From Bacteroidales bacterium (GTDB lineage Bacteria > Bacteroidota > Bacteroidia > Bacteroidales > UBA932), in assembly GCA_017453565.1 (NCBI GenBank), contig JAFTEQ010000071.1:1-33952 (forward strand): a DNA stretch of 33,952 nt, given 5' to 3'. The notes below the pieces were generated by a model. It ran no database searches, was not told the origin of the DNA, and worked only from the letters and a program-made list of their open reading frames with translations. The position numbers and the translations under genes are program-made. Positions 15,254-23,496 of the stretch are shown here, piece after piece (the stretch's first letter is position 1; each line of letters begins with the position of its first letter).

Positions 15254-15261
15254 CAAAGTTA
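15254..15261 (-). promoter_or_regulatory. -7 box of the DUF1573 gene
   Basis: TAACTTTG followed by C on the minus strand, ending 6 bases before the ATG at 15247. This supports the shorter start and a leaderless or near-leaderless mRNA. Confidence 0.55.
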
Positions 15262-15283
15262 GCAAAAATCTCGCCGCGCGCCA

Positions 15284-15315
15284 TTTGCTAAAATCAAATA
15301 AATGGACTATTTTTG
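15284..15315 (+). promoter_or_regulatory. Promoter of the ferredoxin-to-LysR operon
   Basis: TTTG (15284-15287), 20 bases, then TATTTTTG (15308-15315) followed by C: a good Bacteroidetes-type promoter. The leader to the ferredoxin ATG is about 30 bases. No other clear promoter is seen on the plus strand up to 21427. Confidence 0.75.
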
Positions 15316-15346
15316 CACCGTTTTATAACCAATTTGTTTTTCTACT

Positions 15347-15520
15347 ATGGCTTACAAAATTTCCGCAGACCTCTGCGTTGCTTGCGGTACCTGCCAGGGC
15401 GAATGCCCGTCGGGCGCCATCAAGGAAGGTGATGTGTACACGATCGATCCCGAGATCTGCATCGACTGCGGCACCTGCGCCGATGCTTGCCCGATGGGTG
15501 CCATCGCTCCCGGAGAGTAG
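15347..15520 (+). CDS. Small 2[4Fe-4S] ferredoxin
   Basis: A 57-residue protein. Two cluster motifs are complete: CVACGTCQGECP (from about residue 10) and CIDCGTCADACP (from about residue 38), the bacterial clostridial-type ferredoxin arrangement. It is a soluble low-potential electron carrier, and a plausible partner for pyruvate:ferredoxin oxidoreductase encoded elsewhere in this window. The ATG at 15347 (MAYKISADLC) is the standard start for such proteins. A strong promoter precedes it. Ten bases separate its stop from the esterase gene, so it appears to be the first gene of a long operon with otherwise unrelated surface-protein genes. Confidence 0.96.
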   Translation: MAYKISADLCVACGTCQGECPSGAIKEGDVYTIDPEICIDCGTCADACPMGAIAPGE

Positions 15521-15530
15521 GGTCAGACAC

Positions 15531-16505
15531 ATGAAAACACTTTATCTATGGGCTCTTGCAGCCCTTATTGTCGTTTGTTCGTGCGCGCGCACTGCGCCTG
15601 CGCGCGAGGAAGTGCAGCTTCCTCAGCCCACCTTCTCCCTGCGGCTGTATCCGCAAGGGCAGGGGGTCGATGCCGGTATTGTTGAAAACGGCACGGCCGT
15701 GACCCTGGGCCCGCTCGAGGACAACGGTCTGCGCGGTCCCATGGAAATTGACGAACAGGGACGCCACGGCAACGTGGGTGACGATGCCCGCCTGGATATC
15801 TACCTGCCGCAGAACGGCAACGGCCAGATGATTGTGGACGTGCCGGGCGGCGGCTATCGGATCGTGTCCATGAACAACGAAGGCGTGTATGCAGCCAAAT
15901 GGTGCCTGGACCATGGGATTGCCTGCTGCGTGGTGCTTTACCGTATGCCCAACCTTCACCACGGTATTCCGCTTCGCGATGTTCAGAACGCCTTCCGTTA
16001 TTGCCGTGCGCACGCTGCCGAATGGGGTGTGAAACAGATCGGCGTGATGGGTTATTCGGCCGGCGGCCACCTGGCGGCCAGCGCTTCCACCTTGTATGTG
16101 GATTCGCTCACCCGGCCCGATTTCTCGGTGCTTGTCTATCCGGTTATCAATCTGGATTCCAAGGAGATTACCCACGGCGGCACACGCCGTAACCTTACGG
16201 GAGATGACTCCGGCCTGTGCGAGCATTACTCGCTTGAGCACCGGGTGAACGCCCAGACCCCGCCTACTTTCCTGGCGCTCAGTGCCGACGACAAGGTGGT
16301 TCCTCCGGAGCACAGCCTCCTCTATTTCAGGCAGTTGCTGGCCCACAAGGTCCCCGTCGAAATGTACATCTATCCCTCGGGCGGACACGGTTGGGGCTTC
16401 ACTACCTCCGAGTATGGAACCGACAAGCTGGGGGCATCGCGTCCCGACTTCTTCTCCAGCCTGGAGCATTTCCTCGCTGCGCAGCGGGCCCAGTACGAAA
16501 AATAA
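15531..16505 (+). CDS. Putative lipoprotein esterase (alpha/beta hydrolase, acetyl-esterase type)
   Basis: A 324-residue protein. A hydrophobic leader ends in a lipobox-like VCSC (Cys18), so it is probably a lipoprotein. The hydrolase domain has an oxyanion loop PGGGY (105-109), nucleophile GYSAGG with Ser176, acid Asp253/Asp254 in SADDKVVP and His286 in YPSGGHGWG, the full set of a carbohydrate acetyl-esterase or BD-FAE-like enzyme. It may de-esterify sugars; the substrate is unknown. A longer in-frame reading from 15147 is rejected because it covers the ferredoxin promoter and gene. It lies 10 bases after the ferredoxin and 14 before the first fimbrillin-like gene. Confidence 0.85.
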   Translation: MKTLYLWALAALIVVCSCARTAPAREEVQLPQPTFSLRLYPQGQGVDAGIVENGTAVTLGPLEDNGLRGPMEIDEQGRHGNVGDDARLDIYLPQNGNGQMIVDVPGGGYRIVSMNNEGVYAAKWCLDHGIACCVVLYRMPNLHHGIPLRDVQNAFRYCRAHAAEWGVKQIGVMGYSAGGHLAASASTLYVDSLTRPDFSVLVYPVINLDSKEITHGGTRRNLTGDDSGLCEHYSLEHRVNAQTPPTFLALSADDKVVPPEHSLLYFRQLLAHKVPVEMYIYPSGGHGWGFTTSEYGTDKLGASRPDFFSSLEHFLAAQRAQYEK

Positions 16506-16519
16506 TAAAGTGTTTGAAT

Positions 16520-17983
16520 ATGAATAAGTTTTATTTCGTTTCCTTATTCGCCGCTACTGCGATTCTGGCGGGCTGTGCCAAACAGGAGCCTGCGCCTTCC
16601 GCTTCCGCTCCGGAGCGCACGGGAGACAAGCAGGACCTGACCATCAGCTTCAAGGTGGATGAGACGCCCCGGACCTACATCAATAACGGCAGCGTAGAGT
16701 GGAACTCGGGCGACAAGGTGACCGTGTTCGACAGCGCCGGCGGCAACAACGAGTTCGGTACCGCCGCCGCGGCCGGCGCTTCGGCCGATATGAGCGGCAG
16801 CATCACCGCCGGCTCCACACCGGCTTATGCGATGTATCCGCCCGACGGGGGCGCCACCATCTCAAGCGGCATCATTTCCACTTCGCTCGCTTCCGAACAG
16901 ACGCCGAGCAATACCGGTTCCTTTGGCAAATGCAACGTGGCCGTGGGCGCCATTTCCGATCCCGGCACAGGCTACACCTGCGAACTGAAGAATGTGTGCG
17001 GCTACATCAAGCTCACCCTGCCCCGCCACGGAACGGGAATCCGCAAGGACAAGCTGACCTCGCACGCCCTCACCCACGTGAAGCAGATCGTCCTCTCCAC
17101 CACTTCGGGCGACTATCTGGCGGGCGACATCACCGTTGACTACAACAGCGGCAAACCGCTTGTGACCTCCGTCGCCAACGGAACCCGGGAGCTCACCCTG
17201 GACGTCAAGAATTACTCCAAGGATGGCGGCGGCACCTTCTACCTTTCCGGCGACTACTATTTCGTGGCGCTGCCGGGCAGCTATACCGGCCTCTCGGTGA
17301 CGCTCAAATACGACGACGGGACGCCCGACTACGTGCGCACTTCCACCGGTTCCTTCACGGTGACCCGTTCCCAGTACACCGACATCGGCATTCTTGGCGA
17401 CGCCGTGCTGAACCTCAATTTCGCCGCGGGCAATACGCTCCTCTATCAGGGGTCCGGCGGCAGCAAGACCTACCTGCCGACTTCTTATACGGCGACGGAC
17501 GGTATGGAGGTTGTCTATAAGTACGACCAGGACGGAAATACCTATAACTTCGGCATCACCACGTTTAACACCACGTTGGGTGAAACGGCGTACGATTCCA
17601 AATATGCCTATCACACCGGCAACCAGGCGTTCATTTTCGTGAAGCGGACCTCGCTCCTGCACCTGCCTAAGATTGACGGTATGGCCCTGTACAGTATGGA
17701 AGGCAAGCATTCCAATACCGGCGCCGCGAATATCTCCGGGACCAAGAGCCTGTACCTCTGTCACGAAATCGGAGACCTTGCAAACGGTACGGCGCCCACC
17801 AGATTCGGAACCGCCGCCATTCCTTACTTCGATTTCTCGCAGCACAGCAATCCCATCGGCCGCTGTGTCGTTTCGGAGGCCAACCTCATCAAGGACAGGG
17901 ACTGGTACATCTATCCCTATAGCGCCGCCTCCTCCAACATCTGCGTGCGACAGCTTATCCTTACCTATACCAAACGCGACTAA
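16520..17983 (+). CDS. Fimbrillin-like lipoprotein 1
   Basis: A 487-residue protein. The signal peptide ends in lipobox ILAGC (Cys19). The N-terminal half has features of Bacteroidales fimbrillin-type proteins: RTYINNG, then VEWNSGDKVTVF (59-70), later NVCGYIKLTL, LAGDITVDYNSG and VTLKYDDG. A C-terminal beta-rich region of about 150 residues ends ICVRQLILTYTKRD and may be a second sandwich domain. Such proteins are exported via lipidation and often build pili or surface adhesins. The start at 16520 matches the signal peptide; upstream in-frame codons overlap the esterase. It shares the same architecture with the next two large genes. Confidence 0.8.
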   Translation: MNKFYFVSLFAATAILAGCAKQEPAPSASAPERTGDKQDLTISFKVDETPRTYINNGSVEWNSGDKVTVFDSAGGNNEFGTAAAAGASADMSGSITAGSTPAYAMYPPDGGATISSGIISTSLASEQTPSNTGSFGKCNVAVGAISDPGTGYTCELKNVCGYIKLTLPRHGTGIRKDKLTSHALTHVKQIVLSTTSGDYLAGDITVDYNSGKPLVTSVANGTRELTLDVKNYSKDGGGTFYLSGDYYFVALPGSYTGLSVTLKYDDGTPDYVRTSTGSFTVTRSQYTDIGILGDAVLNLNFAAGNTLLYQGSGGSKTYLPTSYTATDGMEVVYKYDQDGNTYNFGITTFNTTLGETAYDSKYAYHTGNQAFIFVKRTSLLHLPKIDGMALYSMEGKHSNTGAANISGTKSLYLCHEIGDLANGTAPTRFGTAAIPYFDFSQHSNPIGRCVVSEANLIKDRDWYIYPYSAASSNICVRQLILTYTKRD

Positions 17984-17998
17984 CAAAAGTTTTTTAAT

Positions 17999-18145
17999 AT
18001 GAAGAAAGTATCTTACATTACCCCCGAAGCCGAAGTCTGGACCATCGTGCCCGGATCCGTGCTCTGTGTCAGCACCGAAGACGCCAGTCTTACCGGTCTC
18101 AGCAATGAAGACGTAACTAGCAGTGGAGAGTCGTTCTTATGGTAA
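17999..18145 (+). CDS. Small 48-residue protein within the fimbrillin-like operon
   Basis: ATG AAG AAA opens a 48-residue frame beginning MKKVSYITPEAEVWTI and ending SSGESFLW. It lies 15 bases after the first fimbrillin-like gene. Its end overlaps the ATG of the second by 7 bases (ATGGTAA shared), a layout that favours translational coupling. It has no clear signal peptide or membrane segment. One Cys sits near the middle and the tail is rich in Ser, Thr, Asp and Glu. I recall similar short MKK-x-Y-x-x-PE-x-E proteins in Bacteroidales, but know no function. It was too short to be called by length-limited gene finding. Confidence 0.7.
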   Translation: MKKVSYITPEAEVWTIVPGSVLCVSTEDASLTGLSNEDVTSSGESFLW

Positions 18146-19626
18146 ACAAGTATTTCTGGATGCCGGTATTCGCCGCAGCGGCGGTGCTGGCAGGTTGCGC
18201 CAAGCAGGAACCTTCTCTCAATGAGAAAGAAGCCCTTCAGATCCCCGGCGAAGAAAACGTCGAGCTGGAGGAAGTTACCATCAATGTGCAGGCGCCCGAC
18301 AGCCGCACCTATCTGTCCGGAGGCTCGGTCCTCTGGAGTAAGAACGACCAGGTGACCGTGTTCGACAGCGCCGACCGCGCCGCCACGTCCTCCAAAGTAG
18401 CTGCGTCCGGTGCTTCTGCCACCATTACCGCGGCGATCACCAAGGGTTCCACCCCCGTCTATGCGCTCTATCCCAACGACGGCAGCGCCAGCATCTCTTC
18501 GGGCCTCATCACCACCACTATGGCGACCGCCCAGACGCCGGCCAACACCGGTTCGTTCGGCAAGCACAACGTGGCGGTGGATGCGCTCGCCGACGACGGA
18601 GAGGGCGGCTATACCAGCACCCTGAAGAACGTCTGCGGCTACCTCAAGTTCACTCTGCCCAAGCATTGCTCCAAGGTGCGTGCCGATGACGACAAGACCT
18701 ACAGCAGCACCCACGTGAGCCTGGTGACCATTACCACCACCACCGGCAACCTGGCCGGCACCATCACCATCGACTACAACAGCGGCACCCCGGTGATAAC
18801 GACCGTGTCGGACGCTACCAAGACACTCACCCTCAAGCCCAAGACCTACACCGAGAAGGACTCGGGTGATACGTTCTATTGTTCCGGCGATTACTATCTC
18901 GTGGTGATGCCCGGTGCCTATTCCGGCATTACGGTCACGCTCAAATACGACGACGGCACGCCCGACTACACCCGCAGCAGTGCCGGTGCGTTCAGCGTGA
19001 GCCGCGGCCAGTACACCGACCTGGGCATCTTCGCCGACGACGTGGTGATTATGGATTTCACGAACGGCAACGACCAGCTCTACCAGGGGGCCGGCGACAA
19101 GACCTATCTCCCCGATTCCTCGCGCAACACCGACGGTGCCTGGGATGAGTGGAAGATTGACTGCAACGGAAGGACCTATTCCTTCGGGATAGCCACCTGG
19201 CAGGGCGTGCTTATAGACGAGACTACGTACAACGCCGTTTACTATTACACGCCAAGTAACCAGGCGCTGCAGTTTACCCGTATGACGCAGGTGATGCGTC
19301 TCCCGCAGTTCGACGGCGAGGCCCTGGGCTTTATCCGCGTCCTGCACGCCAATTCCGGGAGCAAGACGGGCACGAAGAGCATCAATGTGTGCACCGATGC
19401 CGGAGATTATGGCGCGGCCACTCCGGTGGAGCCGACTTCCGCCAAGACACTCAAGGCGGTTTACTTTAACCCCGAAGAGCGTGGCGGAGCCGATCAGAGC
19501 GCCTATTACTGGACGGTAAACAACGCGAACCTTGTGAAAGGCCGGCAGTGGTACCTCAACCCGCGTGTGGGTACCAACAATATCTGCGTGAGGCGTCTGG
19601 AACTCTATTACTGGAAGATCGACTAG
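18139..19626 (+). CDS. Fimbrillin-like lipoprotein 2
   Basis: A 495-residue paralogue of the gene at 16520. The lipobox is VLAGC (Cys20), followed by the same AKQEP. The N-terminal domain carries SRTYLSGGSVLWSKNDQV (about 55-72), NVCGYLKFTL, LAGTITIDYNSG and GITVTLKYDDG. The C-terminal region contains YSFGIATW, MRLPQFDGEALGFI and ends ICVRRLELYYWKID, matching its upstream paralogue. It is probably a surface adhesin or pilus-associated lipoprotein. Its start codon lies within the last codons of the small 48-residue gene. Confidence 0.8.
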   Translation: MVNKYFWMPVFAAAAVLAGCAKQEPSLNEKEALQIPGEENVELEEVTINVQAPDSRTYLSGGSVLWSKNDQVTVFDSADRAATSSKVAASGASATITAAITKGSTPVYALYPNDGSASISSGLITTTMATAQTPANTGSFGKHNVAVDALADDGEGGYTSTLKNVCGYLKFTLPKHCSKVRADDDKTYSSTHVSLVTITTTTGNLAGTITIDYNSGTPVITTVSDATKTLTLKPKTYTEKDSGDTFYCSGDYYLVVMPGAYSGITVTLKYDDGTPDYTRSSAGAFSVSRGQYTDLGIFADDVVIMDFTNGNDQLYQGAGDKTYLPDSSRNTDGAWDEWKIDCNGRTYSFGIATWQGVLIDETTYNAVYYYTPSNQALQFTRMTQVMRLPQFDGEALGFIRVLHANSGSKTGTKSINVCTDAGDYGAATPVEPTSAKTLKAVYFNPEERGGADQSAYYWTVNNANLVKGRQWYLNPRVGTNNICVRRLELYYWKID

Positions 19627-19629
19627 TCT

Positions 19630-21036
19630 TTGAGACCCTTTCTTCCAGCCGCCCTGGCGGCCCTTACCCTTGCGGCCGGGTGTTCCCTTCGGGAGGACAC
19701 CCGGCCCTATGGGGTTAAGACCATGCCCCTGAGCCTACGGGTAGATGCCGGGTCGCGCACCTACCTCAACGGCACCACGGCCTGCTGGTCGAGCGGAGAC
19801 CAGTTGCTGGTCTTCGACAGTGCCAGGCGGGGCTACATTTTCGGCTCGGCCGCTTCCGGGTCCACTTCGCTCATGTTTGACGGGGAGATTACCGAAAACG
19901 AGATTCCGCTCTACGCGCTCTATCCGGTGGACGCCTCGGCCTACCTTACCGCCGACGGACTCATCAAGACCACGCTCAAGGCGGAACAGGCTTCGGCCAA
20001 CAACAATTCCTGGCCCAACCATACCAATGTGGCTGTGGGGCATATCGACGTGTTAGCCCCGGGCGAGTACGGTGCGGTAATGCGCAACGTCTGCGGTTTT
20101 CTGTGTTTTGCCGTATCGGAAGAGTACAAGGGCATCACCAATGGGAAGAAGTATGCTGCCTGTCATGTGCGCCGCGTGGTGGTGGAAGTGGGCAGCGGCA
20201 GCCTTGCGGGTGACATTACCATCGACTACAACGAAGGAGAACCGCGTGTGACGGCAGTCGAGAACGGGAAATCGGTGGTTTCGCTGCGCCTGAAAGCCTA
20301 TACGCACGACAAGACGGGTAAGCCTTACTATTTCCCGGGTTCTTATTTCATTCCCGTCCTGCCCGGCGACTACAAAGGCGTCAAGCTCACCGTGGAATTC
20401 GACGACGGGCGTGAGAATCTGGTCCTTTCGAGCACCAACACCCTGCATGTGCGGCGTTCGGTTTCCACCTTCCTGGGCCAGCTTTCGGGCGACGACATGG
20501 ACCTCGACTTGAATTCGGGAACCTCGCCTTTCTACCGGAAAGAGGGGGAGGTGCGGGTGCCGCTCTCTTCAGAAGCGAACACCGACACGGGCGGGGTGGA
20601 GCAGACCTGGTACACCAATCTGGTGAACCGGGAGGTGGCATGGGGCTTCTTCGCGGGCGGAGGCGATTATTTCCGGCATTGCCCGGAAGAAGGTGCCCTG
20701 TTGCTTTCGGGGCCGGGCGCCCTGATCCGTTTCCCGTACATCTCCGGGCTCGAGCTGAACAGTGTGGAACTTTCGCATGTGAATCCGCAGATCGAAGGCT
20801 ATGTGCGCGCCTACATCTGCGCAGACTGCGGCGACCCGGCCACAGGCCGCACGCCGGAACGCCTGCGCTACATTGATATTCCGCGTGCACCGGCCCGCGT
20901 GCTCTATTATACGCCTGAGCAGCGGATCAAGGACGGCGACCCCATCTGGCTCCAGCCGGAGAAAGGGCCGCTCTACCTGAGAACCATCAATTTGAAGTTT
21001 GTGACTCCGCCCGAGGAAGAATCGGACGGGGACTGA
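19630..21036 (+). CDS. Fimbrillin-like lipoprotein 3 (TTG start)
   Basis: A 468-residue, more divergent member of the same set. TTG at 19630 is used as the start because it gives a complete signal peptide with lipobox LAAGC (Cys18). The next ATG, in TMPLSLRV, would remove it. Shared blocks: SRTYLNGTTACWSSGDQLL (about 42-60), NVCGFLCFAV, LAGDITIDYNEG and VKLTVEFDDG. The C-terminal region ends LYLRTINLKFVTPP with an acidic tail. It follows its paralogue by only 3 bases. The weak start and tight spacing suggest translation is coupled to the gene before it and its product may be less abundant. Confidence 0.78.
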   Translation: MRPFLPAALAALTLAAGCSLREDTRPYGVKTMPLSLRVDAGSRTYLNGTTACWSSGDQLLVFDSARRGYIFGSAASGSTSLMFDGEITENEIPLYALYPVDASAYLTADGLIKTTLKAEQASANNNSWPNHTNVAVGHIDVLAPGEYGAVMRNVCGFLCFAVSEEYKGITNGKKYAACHVRRVVVEVGSGSLAGDITIDYNEGEPRVTAVENGKSVVSLRLKAYTHDKTGKPYYFPGSYFIPVLPGDYKGVKLTVEFDDGRENLVLSSTNTLHVRRSVSTFLGQLSGDDMDLDLNSGTSPFYRKEGEVRVPLSSEANTDTGGVEQTWYTNLVNREVAWGFFAGGGDYFRHCPEEGALLLSGPGALIRFPYISGLELNSVELSHVNPQIEGYVRAYICADCGDPATGRTPERLRYIDIPRAPARVLYYTPEQRIKDGDPIWLQPEKGPLYLRTINLKFVTPPEEESDGD

Positions 21037-21043
21037 ATTCGTT

Positions 21044-21427
21044 ATGCTGGAAGATTTCAGACTCAGGGTCTTCGTGACCGTGGCGGAGTGCGGCAGTTTC
21101 ACTGCGGCGGCGCTCAAACTCAATATTACCCAGCCGGCCGTGAGCCGGCACATCGCCGAACTGGAGCGGGTGCTGGGTGTGCGTTTGCTCGAACGGAACC
21201 GGAATGCCGTGACGCTCACCGAGGCCGGAACCCGTTTTCTGGGTTATGCCCGACAGATCCTTCATTGGTACCACGTGGCGCAGCGCGCCTTTCATCCCGA
21301 CCCGCTCCTGCCTTTCGAGGCGCCCGTCGAGCCGGTCCGTTTGCCGCTTGAAAACGGAGCGGAGGCCCTTGTCTGGACCTCCGCCGGTGATATCCATATA
21401 GAATTACCTGCTCCTAAGGAAGATTAA
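21044..21427 (+). CDS. LysR-type DNA-binding protein lacking an effector domain
   Basis: A 127-residue protein. Residues 1-82 are a clear LysR winged HTH with linker helix: MLEDFRLRVFVTVAECGSFT, AALKLNITQPAVSRHIAELE and VTLTEAGTRFLGYARQIL. Full LysR proteins have about 290-300 residues; here the periplasmic-binding-protein-like effector domain is absent and replaced by about 45 Pro/Glu-rich residues. The frame is clean and ends at an ordinary stop, so this may be a natural short form rather than a fresh truncation. It is 7 bases after the third fimbrillin-like gene, and its stop overlaps the convergent lyase stop by 4 bases. It could regulate either flank; no target is shown. Confidence 0.88.
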   Translation: MLEDFRLRVFVTVAECGSFTAAALKLNITQPAVSRHIAELERVLGVRLLERNRNAVTLTEAGTRFLGYARQILHWYHVAQRAFHPDPLLPFEAPVEPVRLPLENGAEALVWTSAGDIHIELPAPKED

Positions 21428-23493
21428 AAGCGGCTCAGCGTGAAGGCGTAGGAGCCTGAAAGCGGCGCAGTTTCGCCCGAGACGAAACTGACTCGGCAGA
21501 CCGTGCTGCCCCAGCTTCGTTTAAGCCGGGCATCGGTGAGCTCCAGGGTTTCGGCCTTGGCCTTGAGTGTGGCGGGATAGGCGATGCGTATGCGAACGCT
21601 CCGCTGCCCGTCGAAACTCTTGCAGAGGAGCACTACCTCACCGTCCGGCACCTTGTATCCGGCGGCATCCTGCCCGGGCAGGAAGGCCTGCCCGCGGGTG
21701 AGGAACCGTTCCGCGTCGGCGCCCTTCCGCTCCGTGAGGCGGAAGCGGTCCACGAGGGTCATCTTGTCCTCACCCAAGGTCCAGGTCCGGTTCCAGCTCT
21801 TGCAGGCGGCGCCATCGGGATAGGCGGCCGCCAGGTCGGTGCTGAAACTGCGTTTGTTGAGGTCACAGCTGGTGCCGGAGGCATGGAACTCCCTCCCATC
21901 CTTTTGGGAGAATCCGTTGATACCTGGGGCGTTGTGCCAGTCGGACTGCATGTACCAGAGGGTGTAGCGATCGGGACCGAAAGTGGCTTTGGCGTATGTG
22001 CCCACGCCGGCGTCGATGAGCACCGGGCAGTCGTCGATATAGAGCACGCCGGAGCCCACGTCATTGTGGTTGTGGCTCTCGCCGTTGTTGCCGCCTTTCA
22101 CGCCCAGGAACCAGCCTGCGCCGTTGCGGAGCGCAGCTACTTCCGTGCCTTCGTAGAAGACCGATGTGGCGCTCTTGCGCAGGTTCTGGCGCAGCTGCCC
22201 GAAATCGCCTCCGGCGGTCTCGACGGCCTGTTTTTCGTCGGCGACCATGTCGTTGTAGCAGCGCAGGTTCTCCATGAAGCGATAGAGGTCGTTGACTTCT
22301 CCGAAACGGTATTTCCGTTGCTCTTCGCTGATGATGAAGGAAGGCTTGCTGAAAGTGCCGGTTTCTGGCTGAGCCAGGAGGTTGAGCGCCATGTCCATCA
22401 TCTGGCGGCTGCCGGTTTCGCGCCCGAAGCGCCAGATGTGGAACGGGTCACCCGGGTCGCGGGGCTCCCCGTCGGCAAAGTCGAGCACCCAGCCGTCGCC
22501 AATGTAGGTCTGCGATTTGAATTCGCCCATCCGGCGGATCTGTCCGTCACGGAGCAGGTCGAGCCGGCCGCCCGAGGCGTCGCGGAGGATGTGGGCGAAC
22601 TCGTAGACCTTGCCGCCCGCCATGTTCCAGTAGGAGGGTCCTTCGTCGCAGGCACCGTCGAGCGAGACGCTGTCCATATACTTGTCGACGGAGTCGGTCG
22701 CCTTGGCAAGGGCTGCGAGGAGCCGCTCCGGACCGGGTTCGCAAAGCAGGAAGGCCAGCAGCACGTGTGTGTTGCAGTAGGTGTTCCAGTTGTTTACCTT
22801 TTTGCCCTTGAAGCCCAGCCAGCCGTGGTTTTTGTCACGGGCGGGATCGAGGTAGGGCGAGAAGATGTTGGCGTCGAGCGCGTGGAGGACGGTGCTGCTG
22901 ATGGAGGGGTCGAGTTTGTCGAAGGCCCCGTGCAGGAAATGCCAGGTAACGGCTACCTGCGCCGCCATGTTGGCGCTGAGCAGCGAAATGACGCGCTGGT
23001 CGGGATCGGGCAGCGTGCGGTGCGAATCCTGATTCCGGGTGTGTTGCATATGCGACCAGGTGGCCCGCTCACAGGTGTAGAAGAGTCCGTCCACGAGCTG
23101 CATCACAAAGCGGCCCTTTCCTTCGGCGAGTTCCGCCAGGAGCAGGTCCCGGAGCGCATCGCGGTTCACATAATCGTACTCGATGACGATATCCCGGTCG
23201 CCCGTCTTTTCATATTCCAGATAGGCGGAGGCGGGGACCATCTTCCACTTGTGCCCCAGGGCCTTCTCTCCCTGCGCTATGAGTTCTTCGCGGAAGGGGG
23301 CGGTAAGCTGCTCCCAGGCCGCGCGGTCTTCATAGGCGGGGTAGGGGAACCAGGCACCGCCCGGACGGAACACCGCCGCCTTGTTGGGAATGGCGTCGTA
23401 GGCGTTCCTGAAGAGATGCCGGTCTTCGCGGGCCTGCAGGACCTCCGCGCCCAGCAGCAGTGTGAACGCGGCAAAAAGCAGGATTCGCTTCAT
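21424..23493 (-). CDS. Heparinase II/III-superfamily polysaccharide lyase A (fifth of array)
   Basis: A 689-residue secreted protein with signal peptide 1-21 (ending LQA). The family N-terminal motif is PGGAWFPYPAYEDRAAW (44-60). The alpha/alpha toroid (about 100-420) holds VNNWNTYCN (233-241) and CDEGPSYW (282-289). Asn234/235 and Tyr288 stand about as far apart as the catalytic Asn and Tyr of heparinase III. The beta domain (PF07940-like) contains ESHNHNDVGS (472-481) with the expected His and metal ligands. The C-terminus ends APLSGSYAFTLSRF. It probably cleaves uronic-acid-containing polysaccharide by beta-elimination in the periplasm; the exact substrate and PL family number are unknown. 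It is very close to gene B in protein and DNA. Confidence 0.87.
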   Translation of the reverse strand: MKRILLFAAFTLLLGAEVLQAREDRHLFRNAYDAIPNKAAVFRPGGAWFPYPAYEDRAAWEQLTAPFREELIAQGEKALGHKWKMVPASAYLEYEKTGDRDIVIEYDYVNRDALRDLLLAELAEGKGRFVMQLVDGLFYTCERATWSHMQHTRNQDSHRTLPDPDQRVISLLSANMAAQVAVTWHFLHGAFDKLDPSISSTVLHALDANIFSPYLDPARDKNHGWLGFKGKKVNNWNTYCNTHVLLAFLLCEPGPERLLAALAKATDSVDKYMDSVSLDGACDEGPSYWNMAGGKVYEFAHILRDASGGRLDLLRDGQIRRMGEFKSQTYIGDGWVLDFADGEPRDPGDPFHIWRFGRETGSRQMMDMALNLLAQPETGTFSKPSFIISEEQRKYRFGEVNDLYRFMENLRCYNDMVADEKQAVETAGGDFGQLRQNLRKSATSVFYEGTEVAALRNGAGWFLGVKGGNNGESHNHNDVGSGVLYIDDCPVLIDAGVGTYAKATFGPDRYTLWYMQSDWHNAPGINGFSQKDGREFHASGTSCDLNKRSFSTDLAAAYPDGAACKSWNRTWTLGEDKMTLVDRFRLTERKGADAERFLTRGQAFLPGQDAAGYKVPDGEVVLLCKSFDGQRSVRIRIAYPATLKAKAETLELTDARLKRSWGSTVCRVSFVSGETAPLSGSYAFTLSRF

Positions 23494-23496
23494 ACG

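Noticed and set aside
15147-15530. Long N-terminal extension of the esterase
   Set aside because: The extension would overlap the DUF1573 gene start, a good promoter and the complete ferredoxin gene; the signal peptide starts at 15531.
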